A DNA stretch of 64,000 nucleotides from AB-137-C09 sp964458185 (GTDB lineage: Bacteria; Pseudomonadota; Zetaproteobacteria; Mariprofundales; Mariprofundaceae). Positions 8,281 through 16,300 of the stretch are shown in pieces (positions within the stretch are counted from its first letter, which is position 1; each line of letters opens with the position of its first letter). The position numbers were made by a program, and so were the translations under genes. Location: positions 72,451-136,450 of the forward strand of contig CAYWFG010000001.1 in NCBI GenBank assembly GCA_964458185.1, written 5' to 3'. The notes below the pieces were generated by a model. It did not search any database. It was not told the origin of the DNA and was given only the letters and a program-made list of their open reading frames with translations.

Positions 8281-10248
8281 TTATGATGAGGGAAATGCAT
8301 TTTCATCGGGTTTATCGGCAAATGTTTTAAGTTTTTGCGAACGTGAGGGATGACGTAATTTGCGCAACGCCTTTGCCTCAATTTGACGAATACGCTCACG
8401 GGTAACACCAAATTGTTTACCGACTTCTTCTAAGGTATGATCCGTATTCATGCCAATACCAAAACGCATCCGCAATACTTTTTCTTCCCGTGAGGTTAGG
8501 TTATCTAACACTTCTAACGTCACCCCAGCCAATGCCTCACTGACGGTTTTATCTAACGGGTTTTCGGCATGAATATCGCCCACAAAATCACCCAACTGCG
8601 AATCATCATCATCACCCACAGGTGTTTCCAGCGAGACGGGTTCTTTGGCGACTTCCAAAATCTGCTCGACTTTTTCAATCGGCATTTCAAGTTTTACTGC
8701 CAGTTCTTCTGGCGTGGGTTCACGACCAATTTCTTGGGCTATCTGACGGGATACCCGATTAATTTTATTGATGGTTTCAATCATATGGACAGGAATACGA
8801 ATGGTGCGCGCCTGATCGGCAATGGAACGGGTGATGGCTTGCCTGATCCACCATGTGGCATAGGTAGAAAATTTATAACCACGTCGCCATTCAAATTTAT
8901 CGACCGCTTTCATCAATCCTATATTTCCTTCTTGAATCAAGTCCAAGAAGCCCAAGCCACGGTTGGTGTACTTCTTAGCAATAGAAATCACCAAACGCAG
9001 ATTAGCTTCAATCATCTCGCGTTTGGCTTGACGCATTTTTGCCTCACCCATGGTGAGTTTTCGTGCCACTTCTTTAAGTTCTTCAATGGGCATTTCACTG
9101 TCTTGCTCGACACGACGCAGACGACGCTGATTTTCACGAATCTTGGGGGCGATTTTCTCTAAAGCAGGGATCCACCGCGCACCATCATGCGCTTTGCATA
9201 GCCCATCAAGCCAACGTTCATTGGTTTCGTTGGGAATAAAAGACTCAATAAATAACTTGCGCGGCATTTTAGCAGCCAAAGCCATATCGCGAATCTCTCG
9301 CTCAAATCTTCGCACCCGTTCAATGGCATGTTTGAAACGCAACACCAATACCGCAATCTGACGCACAGAAAACGGAATAGAAACCAGCTCCATCAACATC
9401 GCTTCCAGTGCCTCATGGACTTGTGTCGCCAGTTTTAAGTCATCGGGTTTACGGTCAAAGCGTGTTTTAAGTTTAAGGTAACGATCATGATGATTTTTTG
9501 CGGCATCAAAATGCAACAGTGCTTCTTCTAATTGCTCTTCCATGGTAATGATGGTTTCATCCATCGGTGTACCATCAGGCGTGGCTGTGCGTGCTTTAAT
9601 CGCTTGAGACAATGCCTCTGGATCCATTTTTTCTGGTTCTACGGGTTCATCTTCTTCGTCATCATCAGTACTGTTTAAACGACGTTCATACTCGGCAATG
9701 GCAGCAGCATTGACCACTTTTTGATCAATATCCAAAATATCACGAAAAACAGGCGGTTCATCCGTGCCTTCTGCGGCATCGCGAATTTCAATCACCCGTT
9801 CACCCAGCATCATGATCTCACGAAATGTTGCAGGGCAGAGGCAAATGGCTTCATGAATCTGCATCCGACCTTCTTCGATCCGTCGTGCAATCTCAATTTC
9901 ACCTTCACGGGTCAATAACTCGACCGTACCCATTTCACGCAAATACATCCGCACAGGGTCATCAATACGAATCACCGTTCCCAATGTTGTGGTATCAGCA
10001 CGAAGCGCGGAATCCTCTTTGCGTAAGCGGTCTTTACGAACCGCATACGCGCCCGTAGGGGCGCGTTCTGGGTCAACCACTTCAATACCCAATTCGGTAA
10101 ACACATTGATCACTTGCTCTACGCGGTCGGCTGATACCAGCCCTTCGGGTAAATGTTTATTGAGGTCATCGTAGGTAATATAGCCGATTTCTTTGCCTTT
10201 GGACATTAAACTGCCCAATTCGCGAATACGGATTTTATCAGGTGTCAT
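8281..10248 (-). CDS. rpoD: RNA polymerase primary sigma factor RpoD (sigma-70)
   Basis: Housekeeping sigma factor. All regions are present in order: 1.1 at the N-terminus, 1.2 around DPVRMYLREMG, a non-conserved acidic insert, regions 2.1-2.4 (LVISIAKKYTNRGLGFLDLI, then YKFSTYATWWIRQAI), region 3, and a complete 4.2 helix-turn-helix (LEEVGKQFGVTRERIRQIE). Length 655 is typical for proteobacteria. ATG 10248 overlaps the dnaG stop by four bases. The N-terminal 1.1 and the large insert argue for a group 1 sigma, not an RpoS type. Confidence 0.98.
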   Translation of the reverse strand: MTPDKIRIRELGSLMSKGKEIGYITYDDLNKHLPEGLVSADRVEQVINVFTELGIEVVDPERAPTGAYAVRKDRLRKEDSALRADTTTLGTVIRIDDPVRMYLREMGTVELLTREGEIEIARRIEEGRMQIHEAICLCPATFREIMMLGERVIEIRDAAEGTDEPPVFRDILDIDQKVVNAAAIAEYERRLNSTDDDEEDEPVEPEKMDPEALSQAIKARTATPDGTPMDETIITMEEQLEEALLHFDAAKNHHDRYLKLKTRFDRKPDDLKLATQVHEALEAMLMELVSIPFSVRQIAVLVLRFKHAIERVRRFEREIRDMALAAKMPRKLFIESFIPNETNERWLDGLCKAHDGARWIPALEKIAPKIRENQRRLRRVEQDSEMPIEELKEVARKLTMGEAKMRQAKREMIEANLRLVISIAKKYTNRGLGFLDLIQEGNIGLMKAVDKFEWRRGYKFSTYATWWIRQAITRSIADQARTIRIPVHMIETINKINRVSRQIAQEIGREPTPEELAVKLEMPIEKVEQILEVAKEPVSLETPVGDDDDSQLGDFVGDIHAENPLDKTVSEALAGVTLEVLDNLTSREEKVLRMRFGIGMNTDHTLEEVGKQFGVTRERIRQIEAKALRKLRHPSRSQKLKTFADKPDENAFPSS

Positions 10249-11963
10249 TGGCTACCTCTGCGTTCTTCTTCTAACTTTTCAGTTAAAACTTTTTGTTCTG
10301 TCTTCAATTGTTCCAAACGTTGGCGAATATGCATTTTTTCGCCCATATCACCCGTTTGATGGGTGGTTGCCTCTAAATAAGAGCGCAACATATCCAGCGT
10401 AATGCTAGTAAACTCTATATCACCAATCGTTTCTTGATTGATCCATCGCGGAATATTCCCACTATCAGGAAACAAGCTTTGCAAATAGCCAGCGCAGTTA
10501 TCACCTGCGTATTCATCCAATGATAAGGCACGGTTGTATAACAAACGAACCTCATCATCGTCAAGTATAAAATTACATGCATCATCAGGTAAGTCTTCAA
10601 AACGCGCTGGTTTTTGCATCAAACCTGCCATAAATCTATCGTGCAACTGATTGATCGGTTGCTGACGCATCGGCATCTGCGAGCGTTGCGCCATGGGCTG
10701 TTGCAATTGTATGCCTGTTTGCTGTTCGGCCGCTTGTTGCCATGCTTGGCGCAAATAATCATCATCAATATTTTTTAGCATCGCGTCTGCTTTTTTTGCC
10801 ATGCGCGCTTTGCCTTCTACGCCCTGCCCTGCCAACTTGCGCAAACCAAGCAACCATGTCTCCAGCACGGGGGTCGCTTTTTCTACACGCTGCATCCATG
10901 CCTTAGCACCCTCTTGCTGCAACAACGAATCAGGGTCTTCACCATCAGGCAAGTACAAAAAACGCGGTTGCCACTCTGATTTAAGCAATGGCAACAAGCG
11001 TTCTAAGGCACGCCACGCCGCTTGATACCCTGCCCTATCGCCATCAAAACAAAACACAGGTGCATCATGCATGCGAAACAACAAGCGCAATTGATGTTCA
11101 CTGATCGCCGTACCAAGTGGCGCAACGGCAATGGGCAAGTCATGGGCTGCCAACGCCAAGACATCCATATAGCCTTCAACCACCAACAATTGCTTACGCT
11201 TACGGATATGATCTCGATGTTGTGCCATGCCATACAACAACTCTGATTTATGAAACCAATCAGTTTCAGGTGAATTCAAATACTTAGGCTGCCCATCGTC
11301 TAAGATGCGACCACCAAAACCAACCACTGTGCCTCGTGCATCCGCAATCGGAAATATCACCCGATCACGAAAACGATCGACATAGCCACGATCCCCTGAA
11401 AACAATAAACCTTGTTCTTCTAAGGCGGCATGCTCGCTAGCATCAAAATGATGCGACATAAAACCATACCCTGCTGGGGCAAACCCTAGCTGATATTCCT
11501 GAATCAACGCCGTAGACAAGCCCCGTTTGCGCAAATAAGTAGCGGCTTTCACCCCTACAGCTTGTTGCAACTGCAACGTAAAGCACGATGTTACCCGTTG
11601 CAATAAACTACCTGCTTGCACGCGCAAGTGAGCCTTCTTTTGGGCTTGTTGCTGTTGCTGTGGATTAATCTCTGGCAGGGCAACGCCTGCCTTTTCAGCC
11701 AAAAACTCCACAGCCTCAGGAAACGAATAGCCATCATGATCCATCAAAAACTGAAAAGCACCGCCACCCTTGCCACAACCAAAACAATAAAACATTTGTT
11801 TATCAATCGCCACAGAAAAAGAGGGAGATTTTTCATGATGAAAGGGGCACAGTCCAAACATATTATTGCCAGAGCGTTTAAGCTCTACATGCCGAGCCAC
11901 TAAATCAACCAAATCAACGCGGGTTAATAACTGATCCAAAAACGCCGCAGGGTAATGAGCCAT
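10245..11963 (-). CDS. dnaG: DNA primase DnaG
   Basis: Makes RNA primers for replication. The 572 residues contain the CHC2 zinc finger (Cys39, His42, Cys60, Cys63), the TOPRIM catalytic domain (VVEGYMDVLAL near residue 265, then FCFDGDRAG), and a C-terminal DnaB-interaction domain that is less conserved. A helix rich in Gln and Met separates the last two. Member of the rpsU-yqeY-dnaG-rpoD set; the 46-base spacer from yqeY contains a G-rich repeat (see 11966-11997). Confidence 0.97.
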   Translation of the reverse strand: MAHYPAAFLDQLLTRVDLVDLVARHVELKRSGNNMFGLCPFHHEKSPSFSVAIDKQMFYCFGCGKGGGAFQFLMDHDGYSFPEAVEFLAEKAGVALPEINPQQQQQAQKKAHLRVQAGSLLQRVTSCFTLQLQQAVGVKAATYLRKRGLSTALIQEYQLGFAPAGYGFMSHHFDASEHAALEEQGLLFSGDRGYVDRFRDRVIFPIADARGTVVGFGGRILDDGQPKYLNSPETDWFHKSELLYGMAQHRDHIRKRKQLLVVEGYMDVLALAAHDLPIAVAPLGTAISEHQLRLLFRMHDAPVFCFDGDRAGYQAAWRALERLLPLLKSEWQPRFLYLPDGEDPDSLLQQEGAKAWMQRVEKATPVLETWLLGLRKLAGQGVEGKARMAKKADAMLKNIDDDYLRQAWQQAAEQQTGIQLQQPMAQRSQMPMRQQPINQLHDRFMAGLMQKPARFEDLPDDACNFILDDDEVRLLYNRALSLDEYAGDNCAGYLQSLFPDSGNIPRWINQETIGDIEFTSITLDMLRSYLEATTHQTGDMGEKMHIRQRLEQLKTEQKVLTEKLEEERRGSQ

Positions 11964-11965
11964 TG

Positions 11966-11997
11966 TCAGGGGGCAGGAGTCAGGGTACAGGGGACAG
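11966..11997 (+). repeat. G-rich imperfect repeat between yqeY and dnaG
   Basis: Runs of CAGGGG, CAGGAG, CAGGG and CAGGGG units make up most of the yqeY-dnaG spacer. Four G runs are close enough that a quadruplex on the plus strand is conceivable; it may equally be simple-sequence drift. Confidence 0.4.
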
Positions 11998-12009
11998 AAA
12001 GAATATTTA

Positions 12010-12447
12010 TCATGCTAGGGCGGCTTTTACTTGTTTTGATACGTCGCTCATATCTGCCTTTCCTTGTAGGGAGGGCTTGAGGATTGCCATCACTTTACCC
12101 ATATCTTTCATGCTTGTTGCGCCTGTTTTTGTAAGGACATGACTGATCGCTTCTTTGATGGCTTGTGCATCCATGGGCTTGGGCATGTACACGGATAACA
12201 CATCAATCTCTGCCAACTCTTTGTCTGCCAAGTCTTGTCTTTTGGCTTCTGTGTATTGCGTTGCGGCATCTTTTCGTTGTTTGATCAAACGTGCGGCAAC
12301 ACTGATTATATCTGCTTCAGTCAAGGTGTTTTTTAATTCGATTTCTTTGTCTTTTAATGCTGCACGAAACATGCGAATAGCATTTAAACGCACTTTATCT
12401 TTGGCTTTCATCGCCAGTTTCATATCGTTGGTGATTGTGGTTAGCAT
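12010..12447 (-). CDS. yqeY: GatB/YqeY domain protein
   Basis: A 145-residue protein of the YqeY family, which resembles the tRNA-binding tail domain of the amidotransferase subunit GatB. Recognisable features are the N-terminal DMKLAMKAKDKVRLNAIRM, the KEIELKN segment, and a C-terminal SMKDMGKVMAILKPSLQGKAD. Its role in bacteria is not established; a tRNA-linked function is family inference. It lies between rpsU and dnaG as in many proteobacteria, with an AAGGAG ribosome site. A terminator hairpin between it and rpsU may set the ratio of expression. Confidence 0.93.
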   Translation of the reverse strand: MLTTITNDMKLAMKAKDKVRLNAIRMFRAALKDKEIELKNTLTEADIISVAARLIKQRKDAATQYTEAKRQDLADKELAEIDVLSVYMPKPMDAQAIKEAISHVLTKTGATSMKDMGKVMAILKPSLQGKADMSDVSKQVKAALA

Positions 12448-12480
12448 AACAGACTCCTTAAATTTGAGAAAACTCGCAAT

Positions 12481-12519
12481 AAAAAAACAAAAAACGCCGA
12501 GTGCAAAGACTCGACGTTT
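12481..12519 (-). terminator. Intrinsic terminator/attenuator downstream of rpsU
   Basis: On the minus strand an 11-bp stem (12509-12519 with 12492-12502, one G-T pair) closes a six-base loop and is followed by a long T-rich tract. It lies about 40 bases after the rpsU stop and before yqeY, like the partial terminator between rpsU and dnaG in the E. coli macromolecular synthesis operon. Confidence 0.8.
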
Positions 12520-12557
12520 AATGTATCTACTACGTTTAGATATAAATCATTAACGTC

Positions 12558-12773
12558 TTAATACTCGCGATTTTCGCGCATTCTTACACGACGGAGGCGT
12601 TTCATTAGGCGTTTACGTGCAGCAGCATCTTTGCGTTTTTTCGCAACGGAAGGTTTTTCATACGCTTCACGACGACGACACTCGGTAATCACACCAGCAC
12701 GTTCCACTTGTTTACGAAAACGCTTGATGGCCATTTCTACGGGTTCTTCAATACCCACTTTAATTCCTGGCAT
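12558..12773 (-). CDS. rpsU: 30S ribosomal protein S21
   Basis: Small-subunit ribosomal protein that helps start-site recognition on mRNA. The 71-residue product begins PGIKVGIEEPVEMAIKRF and ends in a very basic tail (KRLRRVRMREN), exactly as expected for bS21. A near-perfect ribosome site GGAGGTGATG precedes the ATG. First gene of the long unit running to rodA, with a plausible promoter at 12812-12841. Confidence 0.98.
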   Translation of the reverse strand: MPGIKVGIEEPVEMAIKRFRKQVERAGVITECRRREAYEKPSVAKKRKDAAARKRLMKRLRRVRMRENREY

Positions 12774-12811
12774 AGCTAAACATCACCTCCTTCATCATTA
12801 AGATACTTGAT

Positions 12812-12841
12812 TATCTACAGGCGGAAAGCATGATGCCGCAA
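12812..12841 (-). promoter_or_regulatory. Probable sigma70 promoter for rpsU
   Basis: Minus-strand TTGCGG (12836-12841) and TAGATA (12812-12817) with 18-base spacing, about 40 bases upstream of the rpsU ATG, in the divergent rpsU-murJ region. Confidence 0.4.
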
Positions 12842-12891
12842 AAGAGAGACATCCAGCGCAATCAACACATGTAAAAAGGTCGCGCAGCATA

Positions 12892-14433
12892 ATGTTTTCA
12901 GGAGAAATGTCAATAGATTCTTCCCATATATTGCGTGCGCTTACAAAAATAGCCAGTTGGACAATGTTATCTCGCGTGCTTGGCTTTGTACGCGATATAC
13001 TGCTCGCCCGCTTGCTTGGCGCAGGCCCTTTGGCCGATGCCTTTTTTATCGCATTAAAACTCCCTAACTTTTTTCGCCGACTATTTGCTGAAGGCACATT
13101 AACTGTTGCCTTGGTTCCTGTACTTGCTGAACAACGCAAAAAAAGCGAAGCAGATGCCCATGCCTACTTAAATGCTTTGGCAGGTCTATTACTGCTTGCC
13201 TTGCTTACTTTTACTATTGCGGGCGTGGTTTTCATGCCGTGGTTACTGCTATTGTTTGCACCGGGGTTTCATGATGAACCTGATCGCTGGCAGCAATCCT
13301 TGTCTTTGGCGCGTTGGATGTTCCCTTACCTTGCTTGTATTTCTTTGGCAGCCATGTCTTGGGCTGTGCTAAACAGTTACCGTAAATTTTCTGTTGCCGC
13401 AGCCAGCCCTGCCTTGCTTAATATTGCCATGATTATTGCTGCCATTGGCATTGCACCAAACATGAACAATCCTGCAGAAGCCTTGGCAATCGGCGTGGTT
13501 GCAGGCGGAATTTTGCAGTTAGCGATTCAATTTCCTGCATTAAAGCGTATTGGCTGGATTCCATCACCATCATGGAATCCGCGCTTGCCTGCGATTTGGC
13601 AAACCATGATTCTTTTTGGTCCTGCTGTTATTTCAATCGCGGCAGTACAAATCAACATTTTGGTAGGGACTATCCTCGCCACACTGCAACCTGTCGGTGC
13701 GGTCTCTTATTTGTATTATGCCGATCGGTTGGTGCAACTACCACTGGGGGTATTTGGTATAGCCATGGGTACAGCTTTATTACCTGCATTATCCGACCAC
13801 ATGGCTAACCATCGTATTGATGACGCTCGCAGAGAACTGGGGCAAGGTTTGGCATGGCTAACGTGGATCACCTTACCTGCCGTTGTTGGTCTGCTATTGC
13901 TTGCTGAACCCATTGTAAGAACCTTATTTGAACACGGACAGTTCACCGCGAACGATGCCGTAGCAACCGCGATGACGCTGCAAGCTTACGCCATTGGCTT
14001 GATGGCTTTTTGTTGGGCAAGGGTGTTATCAACCGCTTGTTATGCCGAAAAAGATAGCAAAGCACCCATGCGCTACGCACTCATCAGCGTTGCTGCCAAT
14101 ATCATTTTCGCGTTATTATTGATGAAACCTTTGGGTTATGTCGGCTTGGCTTTAGCAACCTCGCTTGCCTCTTGGTTGAATGTGGTATTACTGTGGCGAC
14201 GGTTTAACACAAGCTACCAAGAAAATATATTAAGTTCGCACGACCGTCAACGTATGCTACATGCTTTCTTTGCCAGTGTTGCGATGGTGGTCTTTCTTAT
14301 GCTGCTACCCTTAGTTTGGGCTTTTCCTGAGCATCAAAAAATAATACAAGTTGCATGGACTGCTACTGCTGTTATTGGCGGGGCAAGTCTTTTTTTTGCT
14401 TTATCAACGTACTTAGGAACGTGGAAAAAATAA
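12892..14433 (+). CDS. murJ: Lipid II flippase MurJ
   Basis: Moves the peptidoglycan precursor lipid II across the inner membrane. The 513-residue protein has about 14 hydrophobic segments. Family motifs include SRVLGFVRDILLARLLGAG at the N-terminus, the LPNFFRRLFAEGTL loop, and VLSTACYAEKDSKAPM around residue 385. ATG 12907, five codons later and two bases after a GGAG, is an alternative start. Divergent from rpsU, so the window's wall-synthesis genes lie on both sides of this promoter region. Confidence 0.96.
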   Translation: MFSGEMSIDSSHILRALTKIASWTMLSRVLGFVRDILLARLLGAGPLADAFFIALKLPNFFRRLFAEGTLTVALVPVLAEQRKKSEADAHAYLNALAGLLLLALLTFTIAGVVFMPWLLLLFAPGFHDEPDRWQQSLSLARWMFPYLACISLAAMSWAVLNSYRKFSVAAASPALLNIAMIIAAIGIAPNMNNPAEALAIGVVAGGILQLAIQFPALKRIGWIPSPSWNPRLPAIWQTMILFGPAVISIAAVQINILVGTILATLQPVGAVSYLYYADRLVQLPLGVFGIAMGTALLPALSDHMANHRIDDARRELGQGLAWLTWITLPAVVGLLLLAEPIVRTLFEHGQFTANDAVATAMTLQAYAIGLMAFCWARVLSTACYAEKDSKAPMRYALISVAANIIFALLLMKPLGYVGLALATSLASWLNVVLLWRRFNTSYQENILSSHDRQRMLHAFFASVAMVVFLMLLPLVWAFPEHQKIIQVAWTATAVIGGASLFFALSTYLGTWKK

Positions 14434-14732
14434 CTTTTCAAAGAGGGTGTTTTGATCCAATGCACAGAAGAGATTAGGGCTTTCCGTGTAAGACGGGACA
14501 ATATACAATCAAAAAAGCAAAGCTAATCTATAATTTTTGTTGCAATATGGTGGATAAGCAGTGATTTTTTAACATGCTATAACCCCTTTATTTTATTACT
14601 TTCCTGTCTTGAAAGGGAAGCCAATTATAGAAGTTGAAAGCGCTTAGTGCGTAACATCAGTTATTTGATGAATACCTTGAGTTTCACTGCTACAAACGAT
14701 AACGTTCAATCTCTTTTCTAAAGGAGTCATTT
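14434..14732. other. Intergenic region with one copy of a repeated motif
   Basis: About 300 bases with no convincing gene. It is AT-rich and contains a copy of the GCGTAACATCAG motif at 14647-14664 and, at its end, an AAAGGAG ribosome site for the CDGSH gene. A promoter is expected here but no single candidate stands out. Confidence 0.5.
14647..14664 (+). repeat. Copy 1 of a recurring short motif
   Basis: Contains GCGTAACATCAGTTAT. The 12-base core GCGTAACATCAG recurs at 20467-20478, and in a two-base-longer form on the other strand at 53124-53149. Confidence 0.5.
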
Positions 14733-14969
14733 ATGTCTGATCCTGTTATTGCTGCGAAAGAACCAGCGGTTGTTACCCTTGAAGCAGGGAGTTATTACTT
14801 TTGCACTTGTGGCAAAAGCGGTAGTCAACCTTTTTGTGATGGCGCTCATGTTGATACTGATTTTGCACCGCAACTGTTTGAAATAACCGAGAAAAAAACC
14901 GTTGCCCTATGCCAATGCAAGCATAGCAAAACACCGCCATTTTGTGATGGCTCGCATACAGCATTATGA
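14733..14969 (+). CDS. CDGSH iron-sulfur domain protein (two domains)
   Basis: Small 78-residue protein with two CDGSH [2Fe-2S] sites. Each has the C-x-C-x2-(S)-x3-P-x-C-D-G-(A/S)-H pattern: CTCGKSGSQPFCDGAH at about 24-39 and CQCKHSKTPPFCDGSH at about 60-75. The 3Cys-1His ligation gives a labile, redox-active cluster; in bacteria the physiological role is mostly unknown. AAAGGAG precedes the ATG. The following lipoprotein gene begins inside its stop codon (ATGA), so the two are coupled. Confidence 0.93.
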   Translation: MSDPVIAAKEPAVVTLEAGSYYFCTCGKSGSQPFCDGAHVDTDFAPQLFEITEKKTVALCQCKHSKTPPFCDGSHTAL

Positions 14970-15304
14970 CATTACGACTGATTGCTTTATTAGCAACTTT
15001 ATTGCTACTGATGTCTTGCACGCAAGAACAGCAAAATAAAATAAGCCGTGTGGTGCAAAATTATACGGGTACGGATGGTGTGTTAGAAATTTATGCTGGT
15101 GAGCGTTTGGTTAAACGCTTTATTCACATTGATAAAATCTCTACTGCCATCAGCACCAATGGTGATTTAGCTCGCCCCTACCGTTTTGGTTATGGCATAT
15201 TGGATGCCAATCAAAACATGCGTGTCGATGCAGGTGAAAAAAAAGTATACTTTGAATTCAGCGACTATTCTTCTAATTATATTTTTTACGCCAACCCCAA
15301 ATAG
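14966..15304 (+). CDS. Small lipoprotein of unknown function
   Basis: A 112-residue protein with a lipoprotein signal: hydrophobic stretch 6-16 and lipobox LLMSC with Cys18 as the acylated residue. The mature part is polar, with alternating beta-like segments (GVLEIYAGERLVKRF, KKVYFEFSDYSSN), and has no catalytic motif that I recognise. A lone DANQNMRVDAGE stretch looks faintly like a calcium loop. It overlaps the CDGSH gene upstream and is 10 bases from the EF-hand gene downstream. Confidence 0.75.
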   Translation: MTLRLIALLATLLLLMSCTQEQQNKISRVVQNYTGTDGVLEIYAGERLVKRFIHIDKISTAISTNGDLARPYRFGYGILDANQNMRVDAGEKKVYFEFSDYSSNYIFYANPK

Positions 15305-15314
15305 GAGACAATAA

Positions 15315-15656
15315 ATGAAAACATTTCACATATTTGCAATGACCGCAGCATTGCTGCTGGCATTGCCCACTACAAGCATGGCAGAATCAGGCTCTTGTGA
15401 GTGGAGCAAAGGGCATGCTAAACAAGGTCACATGAAACGTGCTGATACCAATGGCGATGGTAAAGTAGACAAACAAGAATTCATTCAAGCTGCCGAAAAA
15501 CGATTTTCGCGCATGGATATCAATCACGATGGTGCACTCGATAAAAATGATCATACCGCTTACTTTGACCGTATGGACAGCAACCATGATGGCAATATCT
15601 CGCGTGAAGAATTCCAATCAGCCCATGAAAAACGACACAATCCCTGTAAAAAATAA
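15315..15656 (+). CDS. Secreted EF-hand calcium-binding protein
   Basis: A 113-residue exported protein: signal peptide 1-23 ending SMA, then three EF-hand loops, DTNGDGKVDKQE, DINHDGALDKND and DSNHDGNISREE, each with Asp at positions 1, 3 and 5 and, in the first and third, Glu at 12. The middle loop ends in Asp instead of Glu, so it may bind weakly. Probably a periplasmic calcium buffer or sensor. Two Cys (near residues 29 and 111) could form a disulfide. Confidence 0.9.
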   Translation: MKTFHIFAMTAALLLALPTTSMAESGSCEWSKGHAKQGHMKRADTNGDGKVDKQEFIQAAEKRFSRMDINHDGALDKNDHTAYFDRMDSNHDGNISREEFQSAHEKRHNPCKK

Positions 15657-15668
15657 TCATGGTTTGTC

Positions 15669-15965
15669 GTGGATGATCAACAACAAGATGCTGTAACATG
15701 CTATTGTTTTTTGCGTCAAACGAATGCTGAGTATGATGCGCAACTAAAAGCCGATGGCGTACCTGATGGCTATTGTGGGCTGTGCTGCGTTTGCAACAAG
15801 CCAGGTCACACTTGCGCACATCCTCATCAACCTTACACCGCAGCATGGTGTAAGGTGCATTGGCAAGAGGTTTTAGATTCACGCCCGATCACGCTGCCAT
15901 TGTATGTTTTTGTTTTGCTGTTGTTTTTCCTTGCAATTTTTTCTTTGTTATCAATCATTGGCTGA
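15669..15965 (+). CDS. Cys-rich small membrane protein of unknown function
   Basis: A 98-residue frame starting at GTG 15669, without a good ribosome site. The first 62 residues contain eight Cys, including C11-x-C13, C36-x2-CC-x-C42, C49 and C61, with His residues between (HTCAHPHQP), so metal binding is likely. Residues 72-96 form one membrane segment, putting the Cys-rich part most probably in the cytoplasm. Its TGA overlaps the ATG of the SMR gene by one base, so they look coupled. I do not recognise the family. Confidence 0.6.
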   Translation: MDDQQQDAVTCYCFLRQTNAEYDAQLKADGVPDGYCGLCCVCNKPGHTCAHPHQPYTAAWCKVHWQEVLDSRPITLPLYVFVLLLFFLAIFSLLSIIG

Positions 15966-16300
15966 TGACGCTTACCTATATCTATTTGGCTTTAGCCATT
16001 CTCGCTGAAGTCACTGCCACCAGCGCACTTAAATCATCGGCTGAATTTACGCAACTCGTACCAAGCATTATTGTTATTGTGGGTTATGGTGTTTCATTCT
16101 ATTTTATGACATTGGTATTGCGAACATTGCCCCTTGGTATTACTTATGCGGTATGGTCCAGTGTTGGGATTGTATTATTGGCACTGGTTGGTTTTGTCGT
16201 CTACAATCAATCTTTGGATGCTGCTGCTATAATAGGAATGGGCATGATTATTGGCGGGGTGATTATTATTCATTTGTTTTCTAATACCATTCACACATGA
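15965..16300 (+). CDS. Small multidrug resistance (SMR) transporter, EmrE-like
   Basis: A 111-residue protein with four membrane helices. The essential membrane Glu is in LAILAEVTAT (residue 15) and the family signature TYAVWSSVG is near residue 60. SMR proteins work as antiparallel dimers exchanging protons for cationic drugs or, in the Gdx branch, guanidinium; the LGITYAVWSSVG and AEVTATSALK motifs favour the Qac/EmrE branch. ATG 15965 overlaps the preceding TGA. The frame continues upstream but there it only shadows the Cys-rich gene. Confidence 0.92.
   Translation: MTLTYIYLALAILAEVTATSALKSSAEFTQLVPSIIVIVGYGVSFYFMTLVLRTLPLGITYAVWSSVGIVLLALVGFVVYNQSLDAAAIIGMGMIIGGVIIIHLFSNTIHT

Noticed and set aside
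8569..9162. A 197-codon open frame on the plus strand inside rpoD
   Set aside because: It is antisense to a highly conserved sigma-factor region, has no ribosome site and no recognisable domain.
14455..14640. Terminator or small RNA after murJ
   Set aside because: Only four- to five-bp stems without a T-run could be drawn, so no call is made.
15860..15964. A longer SMR transporter starting at 15860
   Set aside because: The added 35 residues are an out-of-frame reading of the Cys-rich membrane protein gene; true SMR proteins start at the first membrane helix, as from ATG 15965.
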